Shown: positions 1-6,932 of the stretch, piece by piece
Position numbering within the stretch: position 1 is the stretch's first letter
Layout: each line of letters begins with the position of its first letter
Assembly (NCBI RefSeq): GCF_007858285.1
Contig: NZ_VFIL01000004.1
Span: 1-64,000, forward strand
Direction: 5' to 3'
DNA: 64,000 nt
Origin: Pseudomonas brenneri
GTDB lineage: Bacteria > Pseudomonadota > Gammaproteobacteria > Pseudomonadales > Pseudomonadaceae
The notes under the pieces: model-generated
What the model was told of the DNA's origin: nothing
Seen by the model: the letters and a program-made list of their open reading frames with translations, nothing else
Databases searched by the model: none
Made by a program: the position numbers and the translations under genes

Positions 1-127
1 TGATTACATCGAGATGTTCTACAACGCAAAACGCCGCCATGGTTTCAACAATCAGCTGTCACCGGTAGAGTTTGAAAAGCGTTACGCAATGAGCTTGCAA
101 GGTGTCTAGAGAATCCGGGGCGATTCA
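1..127 (+). mobile_element. IS3-family insertion sequence, right end
   Basis: The first 127 bases are the right end of an insertion sequence whose body lies outside the window. The transposase stop is followed at once by GAATCCGGGGCGATTCA (111-127), which resembles the terminal inverted repeat of IS3-group elements. Beyond 127 the sequence reads straight into an integrase coding frame, so the element boundary is placed there. The left end and any target duplication cannot be seen. Confidence 0.75.
2..109 (+). CDS. IS3-family transposase OrfB, C-terminal 35 residues (partial)
   Basis: The frame starting at base 2 codes for DYIEMFYNAKRRHGFNNQLS followed by PVEFEKRYAMSLQGV and a stop. The pattern YN-x-x-R-x-H-x-x-x-x-x-x-SP-x-x-FE is the usual C-terminus of IS3-family DDE transposases (the rve domain end), produced there as an OrfAB fusion by frameshifting. 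Only the last 35 residues are in the window, so catalytic residues and activity cannot be judged. The assignment rests on this short but characteristic tail and on the terminal repeat directly after the stop. Confidence 0.8.
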   Translation, partial: DYIEMFYNAKRRHGFNNQLSPVEFEKRYAMSLQGV

Positions 128-1027
128 GTCGAATGGGCAAGGCTCGAGCGAAAAACACCACCGAAACCCAACCATCTTATGGGCTACGTGTTCGACCGGT
201 ATGAAAAAGAAATCATCCCAGGCAAGTCAATTCGTACCCAGTCCGATAACCGCAAAGAACTCAAGCAACTGAGAAGAGCGTTTGAGAGCGCCCCCATTGA
301 GTCAATCACGCCCCAAGTAATAGCTCAATACCGAGACGCCAGGACAGCCAAGGTCAGAGCCAACCGTGAGATCGCCCTGCTCTCCCATGCCTTTACCATT
401 GCACGCGAATGGGGGCTGACTGACAAAGCAAACCCTTGCTTTGGCGTTCGCCGCAACAAGGAAAAGCCACGGGACTACTATGCAGGTGAAACAGTATGGA
501 ACGCGGTATACGCAGAGGCGGTACAGGAGCTGAAGGACGCGATGGATCTGGCCTACCTTACCGGCCAACGCCCCGCCGATGTGCTCAAGATTGCAGCCAC
601 CGACTTGAACAACGGTTTCTTGCTGATTGGCCAGGGCAAGACCGAAAAACGCCTACGCCTTCGTTTGGAGGATGCAGGCGTACAGTCCGGGCTGAGCGCC
701 TTTATCGAAGACCTGCAGGAACGTAGAGCAATCAACGGTATTCGGACCTCAACCTTGATCACCAACGCGTCTGGACTTCGAATGAGCCAGCAGATGTTGC
801 GCAATCGGTGGGACGACGCGCGGGAGAAGGCGGCAATCAAAGCTGCGGCTGATGGCGACCCAGCATTGGCCACGAGCATTCGACAATTTCAGTTCAAGGA
901 CATTCGGCCGAAAGCTGCTAGCGAGATAGACCTGACACACGCGAGCCGGCTATTGGGCCACTCTACCGAGGAGATCACTAAGAAGGTCTATAGGCGAGTC
1001 GGTGAGATAGTAAAACCTACGAAATGA
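128..1027 (+). pseudogene. Tyrosine-type phage/island integrase, 5' end cut by IS3 element
   Basis: This frame codes for a site-specific tyrosine recombinase. The catalytic arginine is in TGQRPADVLK. The box II region reads FKDIRPKAASEID, the next catalytic histidine is in LLGHS, and the nucleophile is the Tyr of KKVYRR near the C-terminus, so the catalytic domain is complete. The frame stays open upstream of the first ATG (179), through integrase-like VEWARLERK, right up to the IS end at 127. The N-terminal arm-binding part, roughly 60-70 residues in relatives, has been removed by the insertion. A product could still start at 179 but would lack arm-site binding, so it is scored as broken. 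It probably once moved the accessory segment lying between here and the tRNA-Cys gene. Confidence 0.8.
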
Positions 1028-1079
1028 CTCACATACCGTAGTCAAAACGGTCCGAGTTAGCCGATCACGTACCCATCAC

Positions 1080-1808
1080 TCAGGTGTATCTAGGCACACC
1101 AAGCATACTAGACACCATTACCCGATCACCCACGCCTGCAGCTTCCGCGGCTAGCCTAATCGCTTTAATGTCCTCTTCTGCGAGGTGTGGTCCGAGGTAG
1201 ATCCGGTCGACGAGTAGGCGAAGATCGACTACCACCCTAATACCTTCATTAGGAACCTCGGCACCGTACTCCTCAGCCAATCTAAGAGATATCACCAAAC
1301 GAAACTCTTGCTCCCAAGAGAACGCCTGATGTTTATACATGAAACGTTCAAGCATGTTGACTTCGAGCCTCTCTTGAAGAAGATCGATGTATCTGACATT
1401 GCCAGCCCAGAGAGTTTCATCTGTATAGTCCTCCCTCAGCTTAAAGGGCTGGATTGCTTCAGCTAGCTTTCTAGGGCTACTTAAAATAGCCACGCCTTTC
1501 CAGGCCGAGGCATATAGCTGCCACATAGCATCACTTTCATATTCGGCACGATGCCAGCAGCAAATCTTTGTGAGACGCCGCAATTCTTCAAAGGCTTTCT
1601 CGCCATACTCGTTCTGCGGTAGAAACCGCGGATCGAGTTTTGTGCCAGGTGGCAGCACAGCAGTCGCACCTTCAAATGGATCCTGAAATTGACGTGCTGC
1701 AGCGAAATAAAGATTTTCGCTACCCATTAAGTCAAGAAATCGATCGGGCCTGAGATAACGCCATATCGGCTCATCTAGATCCATAGCTTCATCGAATACG
1801 ATTCTCAA
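1080..1808 (-). CDS. DUF2971 family protein
   Basis: This is a 242-residue soluble protein of the DUF2971 type. The N-terminal part has the typical run WRYLRPDRFLDLMGSENLYF then a DPFEG motif (about residues 17-47). In the middle it has CCWHRAEYESDAMWQLYA (about 84-101), and near residue 165 the segment FSWEQEFRLVI. These are the family hallmarks. The function is unestablished; members are frequent on mobile islands near defence genes. The start is a TTG at 1808 with AAGGT seven bases upstream, because no ATG fits. It lies 46 bp downstream of the DUF4263 gene on the same strand and may be co-transcribed with it. Base composition is lower in GC than in the core genes to the right. Confidence 0.7.
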   Translation of the reverse strand: MRIVFDEAMDLDEPIWRYLRPDRFLDLMGSENLYFAAARQFQDPFEGATAVLPPGTKLDPRFLPQNEYGEKAFEELRRLTKICCWHRAEYESDAMWQLYASAWKGVAILSSPRKLAEAIQPFKLREDYTDETLWAGNVRYIDLLQERLEVNMLERFMYKHQAFSWEQEFRLVISLRLAEEYGAEVPNEGIRVVVDLRLLVDRIYLGPHLAEEDIKAIRLAAEAAGVGDRVMVSSMLGVPRYT

Positions 1809-1854
1809 GATTTTACCTTTTTTTGCTGGCAGAAGTTTATTGAGTACCTCGAGA

Positions 1855-2532
1855 TCAACCGTGTTCGATCTCTGCCCAGGAGGAGGAGGAACTTCGGAGC
1901 AAAGCGTCGTAGGAGCGAATCATTATTCGCCCACCAGACGATCGATTCCAAGCACTCTTCAACTCTTGCAGCTGCTCATCTAATTCTAACTCTTCTTCAC
2001 GCCCTATGATGAGAAACCCTTTTGGCTCGCGAAAATCAGTCAATTTGAAATGATCGCGAAAAAAACTCTGATTCGCACTACAGTAATCCATGTACCGTAG
2101 CAATTGACAGATGCCCTGATTTGCAGTTTCGGAGAACGAAATATTTCTGCCATTTTTCCCGCGCTTAAATAGGCGAGCACTTGGACTTTTCAACTCGGCC
2201 ACGCACCAGTAGAAGCCGTCTGAATTTTTTCCGCCAAACAGATAGTCAGGGCGTAAGCCTTTTTGTGACGGGGTTGCCCCGGGATCAATTAACTTTTGAG
2301 AAACAACCCACATGCCATGATGGCCAAAATTTGTAAAATTTAGGCACTGACCAAAAAACGCCGAGTTCTTTCTAAGAAAAGAATCTACGACGGTCTCACT
2401 AACGCCATCTTTAAGCAGTTCCATAAATGCTTTTTTGGTGGCATTACTGACCGCGCTAGACTTGACATAGTAACTCTCTGGAGGCCAATCTTTAGAGTAG
2501 GGCAGTTTCTCACCCGGCTTATAAATACGCAT
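1855..2532 (-). CDS. DUF4263 / Shedu-type nuclease domain protein
   Basis: This 225-residue protein carries the DUF4263 fold, the defining domain of the single-gene Shedu anti-phage system (SduA), a PD-(D/E)xK nuclease. Visible marks are VVDSFLRKNSAFF (48-60), the acidic PDYLF (95-99, D96), VAELKSP (111-117, E113 and K115 as the ExK pair), a following A-x-Q-x-x-x-Q-x-x-x-Y segment, and GFLIIGREEE then IMIRSYDALL at the end. It is shorter than SduA proteins with long N-terminal domains. I chose the ATG at 2532 because AGGT sits nine bases upstream; a TTG at 2559 is possible. It lies between the membrane-protein gene (115-141 bp upstream) and the DUF2971 gene. Family recognition is good; defence activity is inferred. 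Confidence 0.75.
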   Translation of the reverse strand: MRIYKPGEKLPYSKDWPPESYYVKSSAVSNATKKAFMELLKDGVSETVVDSFLRKNSAFFGQCLNFTNFGHHGMWVVSQKLIDPGATPSQKGLRPDYLFGGKNSDGFYWCVAELKSPSARLFKRGKNGRNISFSETANQGICQLLRYMDYCSANQSFFRDHFKLTDFREPKGFLIIGREEELELDEQLQELKSAWNRSSGGRIMIRSYDALLRSSSSSWAEIEHG

Positions 2533-2673
2533 TATCTGTTTACCTATGCATGAGCGCAAATCAAAAAACCATCAACAACGCCTATTTACAAGACCATTTT
2601 CACACGATTGCAAGCGTAGCGGTTAAACCTTCATAAATAAAAAACACTATCACACGGAGTCATTTTCCAACCA

Positions 2674-3165
2674 TCAAACATCCCAATCTTTCGCACGTTT
2701 ACTTCTTTGCTTTTCAAGGACATCCATAAAACTCAAATTAATACGAATAGTGCTTATCAATGCACAGATTTGAAGTCCGCTGACGAAAAGGAGACCAAAC
2801 TGACATGTACCTTTGATCCAAGCTTCTGCATTGAAGCCAAAATTTTTCCCAATAGATACAAGTACTAAAAGCACAACCGCAACAATCATAGTTGAAGCTG
2901 ACTGCACTATAACGCTAATAATCTCTGTAAGTCTTGCGGTGTACTCTCCACCGGCAGAAAAGTCTACATTTACTAAGTTTTCACCCTTAAGTGTTTTCAA
3001 AACACTGGGGTATAGAAATGCAACCCAAATACTCATAATTGTAAAAATTGCACCCGCGATGCCAACGAGCAAGCCAAGTATGCTTGATACCGCGGCGGGA
3101 TCGATTTCAACTCTAAAAAAAAGCATCAAGAGAGGAGTTATCAAGCAAGCAATAATCGCTTTCAT
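2674..3165 (-). CDS. Small four-helix inner-membrane protein, probable effector of a two-gene system
   Basis: I do not recognise this 163-residue family. It has four likely membrane segments at about residues 2-18, 27-52, 82-106 and 119-141, with a short polar loop (residues 58-80) between the second and third and a basic C-terminal tail (EKQRSKRAKD). Its ATG overlaps the stop of the 394-residue gene upstream in an ATGA arrangement, which suggests coupled translation and a joint function. A small multi-helix membrane protein paired with a soluble partner inside a defence island resembles sensor/membrane-effector pairs in abortive-infection systems such as Kiwa. I see no sequence match to KwaA, so that is an analogy only. 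Confidence 0.65.
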   Translation of the reverse strand: MKAIIACLITPLLMLFFRVEIDPAAVSSILGLLVGIAGAIFTIMSIWVAFLYPSVLKTLKGENLVNVDFSAGGEYTARLTEIISVIVQSASTMIVAVVLLVLVSIGKNFGFNAEAWIKGTCQFGLLFVSGLQICALISTIRINLSFMDVLEKQRSKRAKDWDV

Positions 3166-4346
3166 GAAGTTACCCTGGCTACCGACTCGGCTGGTTCATC
3201 CGTTTTTTTAGCACCGCTTACAATTGGTAAAAACACATCCCTAGTTGCCGACAATGCCTTATACAATTGATCACAGCTGTATGCATCGATGGCTGGCGGA
3301 AGTACAACACGCTCCACAATTCTATGGCTTTTAATCGATGTACCACTTTCATTTTCATCAATAAATATAACATCCGCCCAGCCATCATCACTAAAGCCAG
3401 ATGAATACGTGATCAATTCTTTTATTTGTTCAAGAGAGGGCGTAGCCTCCAACCTAATCTCAACCTTTCTGATATTGTCGTCTGTCTCTTTCGCCTTAGG
3501 AAAAAACTTCGCCATGAACGTTTGAAAATAATTAAATATCTCAATATTTGCCTTGTCGAGGCCATCTTTCCCCGAGACAACCACCTCCATCTCTACTTCC
3601 TTAGCGGCATCGCTAACGACAACCTCGTTACGCAATAGCATATACTTGGTTTTTTCGCAAATCCTCTCCAAATACTCTTCACTCGTCTTAAAGATCTTGA
3701 TGCAAGCAGAGAACTTGTAAAGCAAATTATATGTTTCAGGGCTTTGAGGGAGACTAAACGCAATTCTCGTCTCTGAGTCACCAGGCTGGCGAGAGTTATA
3801 ACCAGGGAATTTAAGTCGGTACCTTACACAATAATTAACCCACTTCTGCATAAGCTCCGAATCGCACTTTGAGTCATCAAACTTAAGAGAAACAACTAGA
3901 TCCTTATCCGGCAAAATCCAATAGTAGCAAGGGTGTCCCCAAACATAATTTTCACCTGTCGTCGAGGCAGTATTCGTAATATAGTTACCCGTGGGTTTTC
4001 CATCTGACCCGATTTCCAGACCTCGAAAACCCCGAGTATCTGTCGGATCATGCTTCCACAATACGACCATAAACTCGCCGTTAGGAAACTCCTTAATTTC
4101 GCGACAGTAGCACATTACGGAATCAGTGCCGGACTCTCCTTTTGTCGGCCAAGGAGCAGTGTCTTTAAAGCCGCGACTATTTACCCATTTGGTAAGCGCG
4201 CGAAAAACAGTGCTGGTTTCCAGTCCATAATTTTTTGAAATCAGCTCCTTTCCAGAGGACTTTCGCTGAACACGATAGAGACCGCTACGCTCGATATCAA
4301 AAAAATTCAGATATCCATAATTATGTTCTTTCTTAGGCTTTGACAT
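3162..4346 (-). CDS. Uncharacterised 394-aa soluble protein, partner of the membrane protein
   Basis: I do not recognise this protein. It is soluble, with no signal peptide or membrane helix. The N-terminal 200 residues are rich in aromatic residues and glycine (YGYLNFFDIERSGLYRVQRK, later GHPCYYWILPDKDLVVSLKF), which suggests a beta-rich domain. The C-terminal half is more helical and charged (residues 215-320) and ends in a disordered-looking tail. The ATG at 4346 has AGGGAAG about ten bases upstream. It is the first gene of the minus-strand set and overlaps the membrane-protein gene by four bases. Its low GC and its place beside a Shedu-type gene and an integrase suggest a defence role, for example as the sensor. 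That is inference from context. Confidence 0.6.
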   Translation of the reverse strand: MSKPKKEHNYGYLNFFDIERSGLYRVQRKSSGKELISKNYGLETSTVFRALTKWVNSRGFKDTAPWPTKGESGTDSVMCYCREIKEFPNGEFMVVLWKHDPTDTRGFRGLEIGSDGKPTGNYITNTASTTGENYVWGHPCYYWILPDKDLVVSLKFDDSKCDSELMQKWVNYCVRYRLKFPGYNSRQPGDSETRIAFSLPQSPETYNLLYKFSACIKIFKTSEEYLERICEKTKYMLLRNEVVVSDAAKEVEMEVVVSGKDGLDKANIEIFNYFQTFMAKFFPKAKETDDNIRKVEIRLEATPSLEQIKELITYSSGFSDDGWADVIFIDENESGTSIKSHRIVERVVLPPAIDAYSCDQLYKALSATRDVFLPIVSGAKKTDEPAESVARVTS

Positions 4347-4543
4347 TAACGACGTACTTCCCTGTATTATAATTTTCGAATTGCGAAAAGGTTATTGACA
4401 CTTATCGCGTCTGGCTTTTCGAGAAAGCACTAAAGCATAGGCTGTACCCTCAGATAGGTAAATCACGCACTCACTTGCCACGTGGTGATGGTCCTTCCGT
4501 GAGCACTCCAAGCGCTCCTCAACCTACATCATAACTTCGAATG

Positions 4544-4561
4544 TGCCACCAGATGGTGGCA
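4544..4561. repeat. 18-bp inverted repeat, possible operator
   Basis: TGCCACC and GGTGGCA flank a four-base AGAT spacer. It lies about 200 bp upstream of the first defence gene (start 4346). It could be a regulator site for that gene set or a simple hairpin; no T-run follows, so it is not a terminator. Confidence 0.4.
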
Positions 4562-4666
4562 AAAATCCACTCCAATTGTAAGAAACCGGCTTGCAGCATC
4601 GAGAGCGAACTTTATCAAATGACAATCTCACCAAATGCGGCGCGTTTCTAGCCAAAAAAGGAGGCG

Positions 4667-4702
4667 AGTTGCGGAAGCGATTCAAAAAGTTGCGGAAGCG
4701 AT
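4667..4702. repeat. Pair of 15-bp direct repeats near tRNA-Cys
   Basis: AGTTGCGGAAGCGAT occurs at 4667-4681 and again at 4688-4702, exactly 21 bp apart, two helical turns. Spacing of this kind is common for protein binding on one DNA face, for example integrase or excisionase arm sites. The role is inferred from position only. Confidence 0.5.
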
Positions 4703-4720
4703 CAGAAAATTGTAGGCAAT

Positions 4721-4755
4721 AAAAAACCCCGTAGACGTTAATCTACGGGGTTTTT
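4721..4755 (-). terminator. Rho-independent terminator after tRNA-Cys
   Basis: The arms CCCCGTAGA (4727-4735) and TCTACGGGG (4742-4750) form a nine-pair stem with a six-base loop, with an A-run on one side and a T-run on the other, so it can work in both directions. It begins six bases past the tRNA 3' end on the minus strand and fits as the tRNA terminator. Confidence 0.8.
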
Positions 4756-4760
4756 AAGAG

Positions 4761-4834
4761 TGGAGGCCGAGGTCGGAATCGAACCGGCGTAGGCGGATTT
4801 GCAATCCGCTGCATAACCATTTTGCTACTCGGCC
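4761..4834 (-). tRNA. tRNA-Cys (anticodon GCA)
   Basis: Read on the minus strand, the acceptor stem GGCCGAG pairs with CTCGGCC and is followed by T and an encoded CCA. The anticodon arm is GCGGA-TTGCAAA-TCCGC, giving anticodon GCA for cysteine. The T arm contains GGTTCGATTCC. The length is 74 nt. Such tRNA 3' ends are common integration sites, and the accessory segment lies on its 3' side; however, I found no second copy of the tRNA 3' end between 1 and 4760, so the other attachment site would be outside the window. Confidence 0.95.
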
Positions 4835-5032
4835 TCAAACGATCAATGCCAAAACCACCGACATTCACCGCATATAAACTTGAGTGGGCTATGTGAAGCC
4901 TGCCTCTACTCTATCTCATTGAAAACATTGAAGTTTTTTATGCCTCAGTGCGTTCGATGGCGGCAATTATGTACTGATTTGCCGAGGCTGGCAAGCCCTT
5001 GATTTCAAAAAATATTCTTCTGTGAAGCACAG

Positions 5033-5051
5033 CAGGGGCGGCTGGCCCCTG
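5033..5051 (-). terminator. Hairpin downstream of ggt
   Basis: CAGGGGC (5033-5039) and GCCCCTG (5045-5051) form a seven-pair GC stem just past the ggt stop. On the minus strand a T-rich stretch follows about 25 bases later rather than directly, so termination strength is uncertain. Confidence 0.4.
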
Positions 5052-5063
5052 CCCTGCCTACGC

Positions 5064-6788
5064 TTAGTAGCCCAATGACAGCCCGGTATTGCGCCGTGGG
5101 TCGTTGGCGCCGTAGAAGCGGTTGTTGCCCACAGGCTTGCCGTCCAGGGACGGGGCGCCGACGAGGATGGCGGCCAGGTGGTTGGCGTCTTGGGGGCCGG
5201 CGAATTTGTGGCCCCAGCTTTCGAGGATTTTCTGGGTGTCGGGGCTCAGGGCAAAGGTTTCGAGGTTGGTGCTGTCGGGCATCCACTGTTGGTGGAAGCG
5301 TGGGGCGTTGACAGCTTCCTGGATGTTCATCTTGTAGTCGATGACGTTGAGGATGGTCAGCAAGGTGGCGGTGATGATGCGGCTGCCGCCTGGTGTGCCG
5401 ATGACCATCACGGCCTTGCCGTCCTTGGTGACGATGGTCGGGCTCATGGACGACAGTGGCGCCTTGCCTGGGGCGATGGCGTTGGCTTCGCCCTGGACCA
5501 GCCCGTACATGTTGGGTACGCCGACCTTGACGGTGAAGTCGTCCATTTCGTCGTTGAGGATCACCCCGGTCTTACTGGCCATGACGCCAGCACCGAACCA
5601 GTCGTTGAGGGTGTAGGTCACCGAGACCGCGTTGCCCCATTTGTCGACGATGGAGTAATGGGTGGTGTTGCTGCCTTCATGGGGCGCGACGCCGGGCTTG
5701 ATGGCCATGGAGTCGCCGGCCTTTTGCGGCTCGATGGCGGCGCGCAGTTTGGCGGCGTAGTTCTTGTCCAGCAGGTGTTCAACCGGGTTTTGTACAAAAT
5801 CCGGGTCGCCCAGGTAGCTGTTGCGGTCCACGTAGGCGTGGCGCATGGCTTCGATCTGGTAATGGGTGCCCTGGGCCGAGCCGTAGCCCAGTTCGGCCAT
5901 CGGGTAGCCTTCGAGGATGTTCATGATCTGGCAAATCACCAAGCCGCCCGAGCTGGGCGGCGGCGCCGAGACCACGTGGTAGCCGCGATAGTCGCACTCG
6001 ATGGGCGCCAGTTCGCGGGTCTGGTATTTGTCCAGGTCGGCCTGGGCGATGATGCCCTTGCCGGCCTGACTGGAGTCGACGATGGCCTTGGCCACCCAAC
6101 CTTTGTAGAAGCCATCGGTGCCCTTGGCGGAGATTTCCCGCAGGGTGCGGGCCAGGTCTTTTTGCACCAGTTTCTGCCCGACCTGCAGTGGCTCACCCTT
6201 GTTGAGGAAGATGCCGCGCAGGTCCTGGTCTTTTTTGAACTCTTCGGTAGCGCTGTGCAGCATGTCGATATCGCCCTGGTCGAGGGCAAAGCCGTTTTCT
6301 GCAAGTTTGATCGCCGGCGCGATCACTTGGGCGCGCTTGAGGGTGCCGTATTTGCTCAGGGCCAGTTCCATGCCGGAGACGGTGCCGGGTACGCCGACGG
6401 CCAGGTGGCCTTTGGCGCTGAGGCCGGGGACGACGTTGCCGTCCTTGTCCAGGTACATGTTGGCGGTGGCCGCCAATGGGGCTTTTTCACGGAAGTCGAG
6501 GAAGGTCTTGCGCCCGTCCGCCAGTTGCACGGTCATGAACCCACCACCGCCGAGGTTGCCCGCTGCCGGGTAGACCACCGCCAAGGCGTACCCCACGGCA
6601 ACTGCCGCATCCACGGCGTTGCCGCCAGCCTTCAAGACATCGACGCCCACGTGGGTCGCCAGGTGCTGGGCGGTCACCACCATGCCGTTTTCACCGGCCA
6701 CCGGGGCCTGGGAGGCCGCCTGCACACCGCTGAATGTCAGGACCAGGGCCGTCGCGATCAAGGTTCGGGTAAAGGGTTGGTAGTTCAT
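5064..6788 (-). CDS. ggt: Gamma-glutamyltranspeptidase (glutathione hydrolase)
   Basis: Gamma-glutamyltranspeptidase cleaves glutathione and other gamma-glutamyl compounds in the periplasm and can transfer the glutamyl group to water or amino acids. The 574 residues begin with a signal peptide (cut near residue 24, VQA-AS). The pro-enzyme is expected to self-cleave before the nucleophilic threonine T375 in EGSNTTHYSIVD, and R100 in LDFREKAP matches the substrate carboxylate-binding arginine. The glycine-rich GNLGGGGFM (78-86) and PGGSRI near the C-terminus are also typical. Length fits the family. It stands alone, divergent from the MFS gene; no special regulation is visible. Confidence 0.93.
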   Translation of the reverse strand: MNYQPFTRTLIATALVLTFSGVQAASQAPVAGENGMVVTAQHLATHVGVDVLKAGGNAVDAAVAVGYALAVVYPAAGNLGGGGFMTVQLADGRKTFLDFREKAPLAATANMYLDKDGNVVPGLSAKGHLAVGVPGTVSGMELALSKYGTLKRAQVIAPAIKLAENGFALDQGDIDMLHSATEEFKKDQDLRGIFLNKGEPLQVGQKLVQKDLARTLREISAKGTDGFYKGWVAKAIVDSSQAGKGIIAQADLDKYQTRELAPIECDYRGYHVVSAPPPSSGGLVICQIMNILEGYPMAELGYGSAQGTHYQIEAMRHAYVDRNSYLGDPDFVQNPVEHLLDKNYAAKLRAAIEPQKAGDSMAIKPGVAPHEGSNTTHYSIVDKWGNAVSVTYTLNDWFGAGVMASKTGVILNDEMDDFTVKVGVPNMYGLVQGEANAIAPGKAPLSSMSPTIVTKDGKAVMVIGTPGGSRIITATLLTILNVIDYKMNIQEAVNAPRFHQQWMPDSTNLETFALSPDTQKILESWGHKFAGPQDANHLAAILVGAPSLDGKPVGNNRFYGANDPRRNTGLSLGY

Positions 6789-6932
6789 CCGTGGATACTC
6801 TGTTTATTGGAAGCGTTAAACGTAGCTGCTTTCGCACAGCAACCCCAGCCAGGTGGCGCGTTTCAGACAGAGCTTGTCGGTGCCGGAATGCTATATTCGC
6901 CCCGCCCTACTCATTGCCCATGAGACACACCG

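Larger units (their letters stand above)
4347..4720 (-). other. Non-coding region upstream of the defence genes
   Basis: No convincing gene lies here. The stretch must hold the promoter of the minus-strand gene set. It contains an 18-bp inverted repeat at 4544-4561 (TGCCACC-AGAT-GGTGGCA), a possible operator, and a 15-bp direct repeat, AGTTGCGGAAGCGAT, at 4667-4681 and 4688-4702. The direct repeat lies close to the tRNA gene and could be an integrase arm site or the edge of the integrated segment. Confidence 0.5.

Noticed and set aside
3289..3638. Short plus-strand frames opposite the 394-aa gene
   Set aside because: They overlap a well-formed minus-strand gene with a good ribosome site and a coupled neighbour.
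2674..4346. Assignment of the two-gene unit to the Kiwa system
   Set aside because: The gene plan (four-helix membrane protein plus soluble partner) is similar, but I see no KwaA or DUF4868 sequence features, so no name was given.
4667..4702. CRISPR-like array
   Set aside because: Only two copies of a 15-mer with a six-base spacer between them; too few and too short for CRISPR, and no cas genes are near.
5178..6923. Long open frame on the plus strand across ggt
   Set aside because: It mirrors the ggt gene in GC-rich codons. Its product has long runs of V, G, D and H without family features, while the minus strand codes for a clear GGT.
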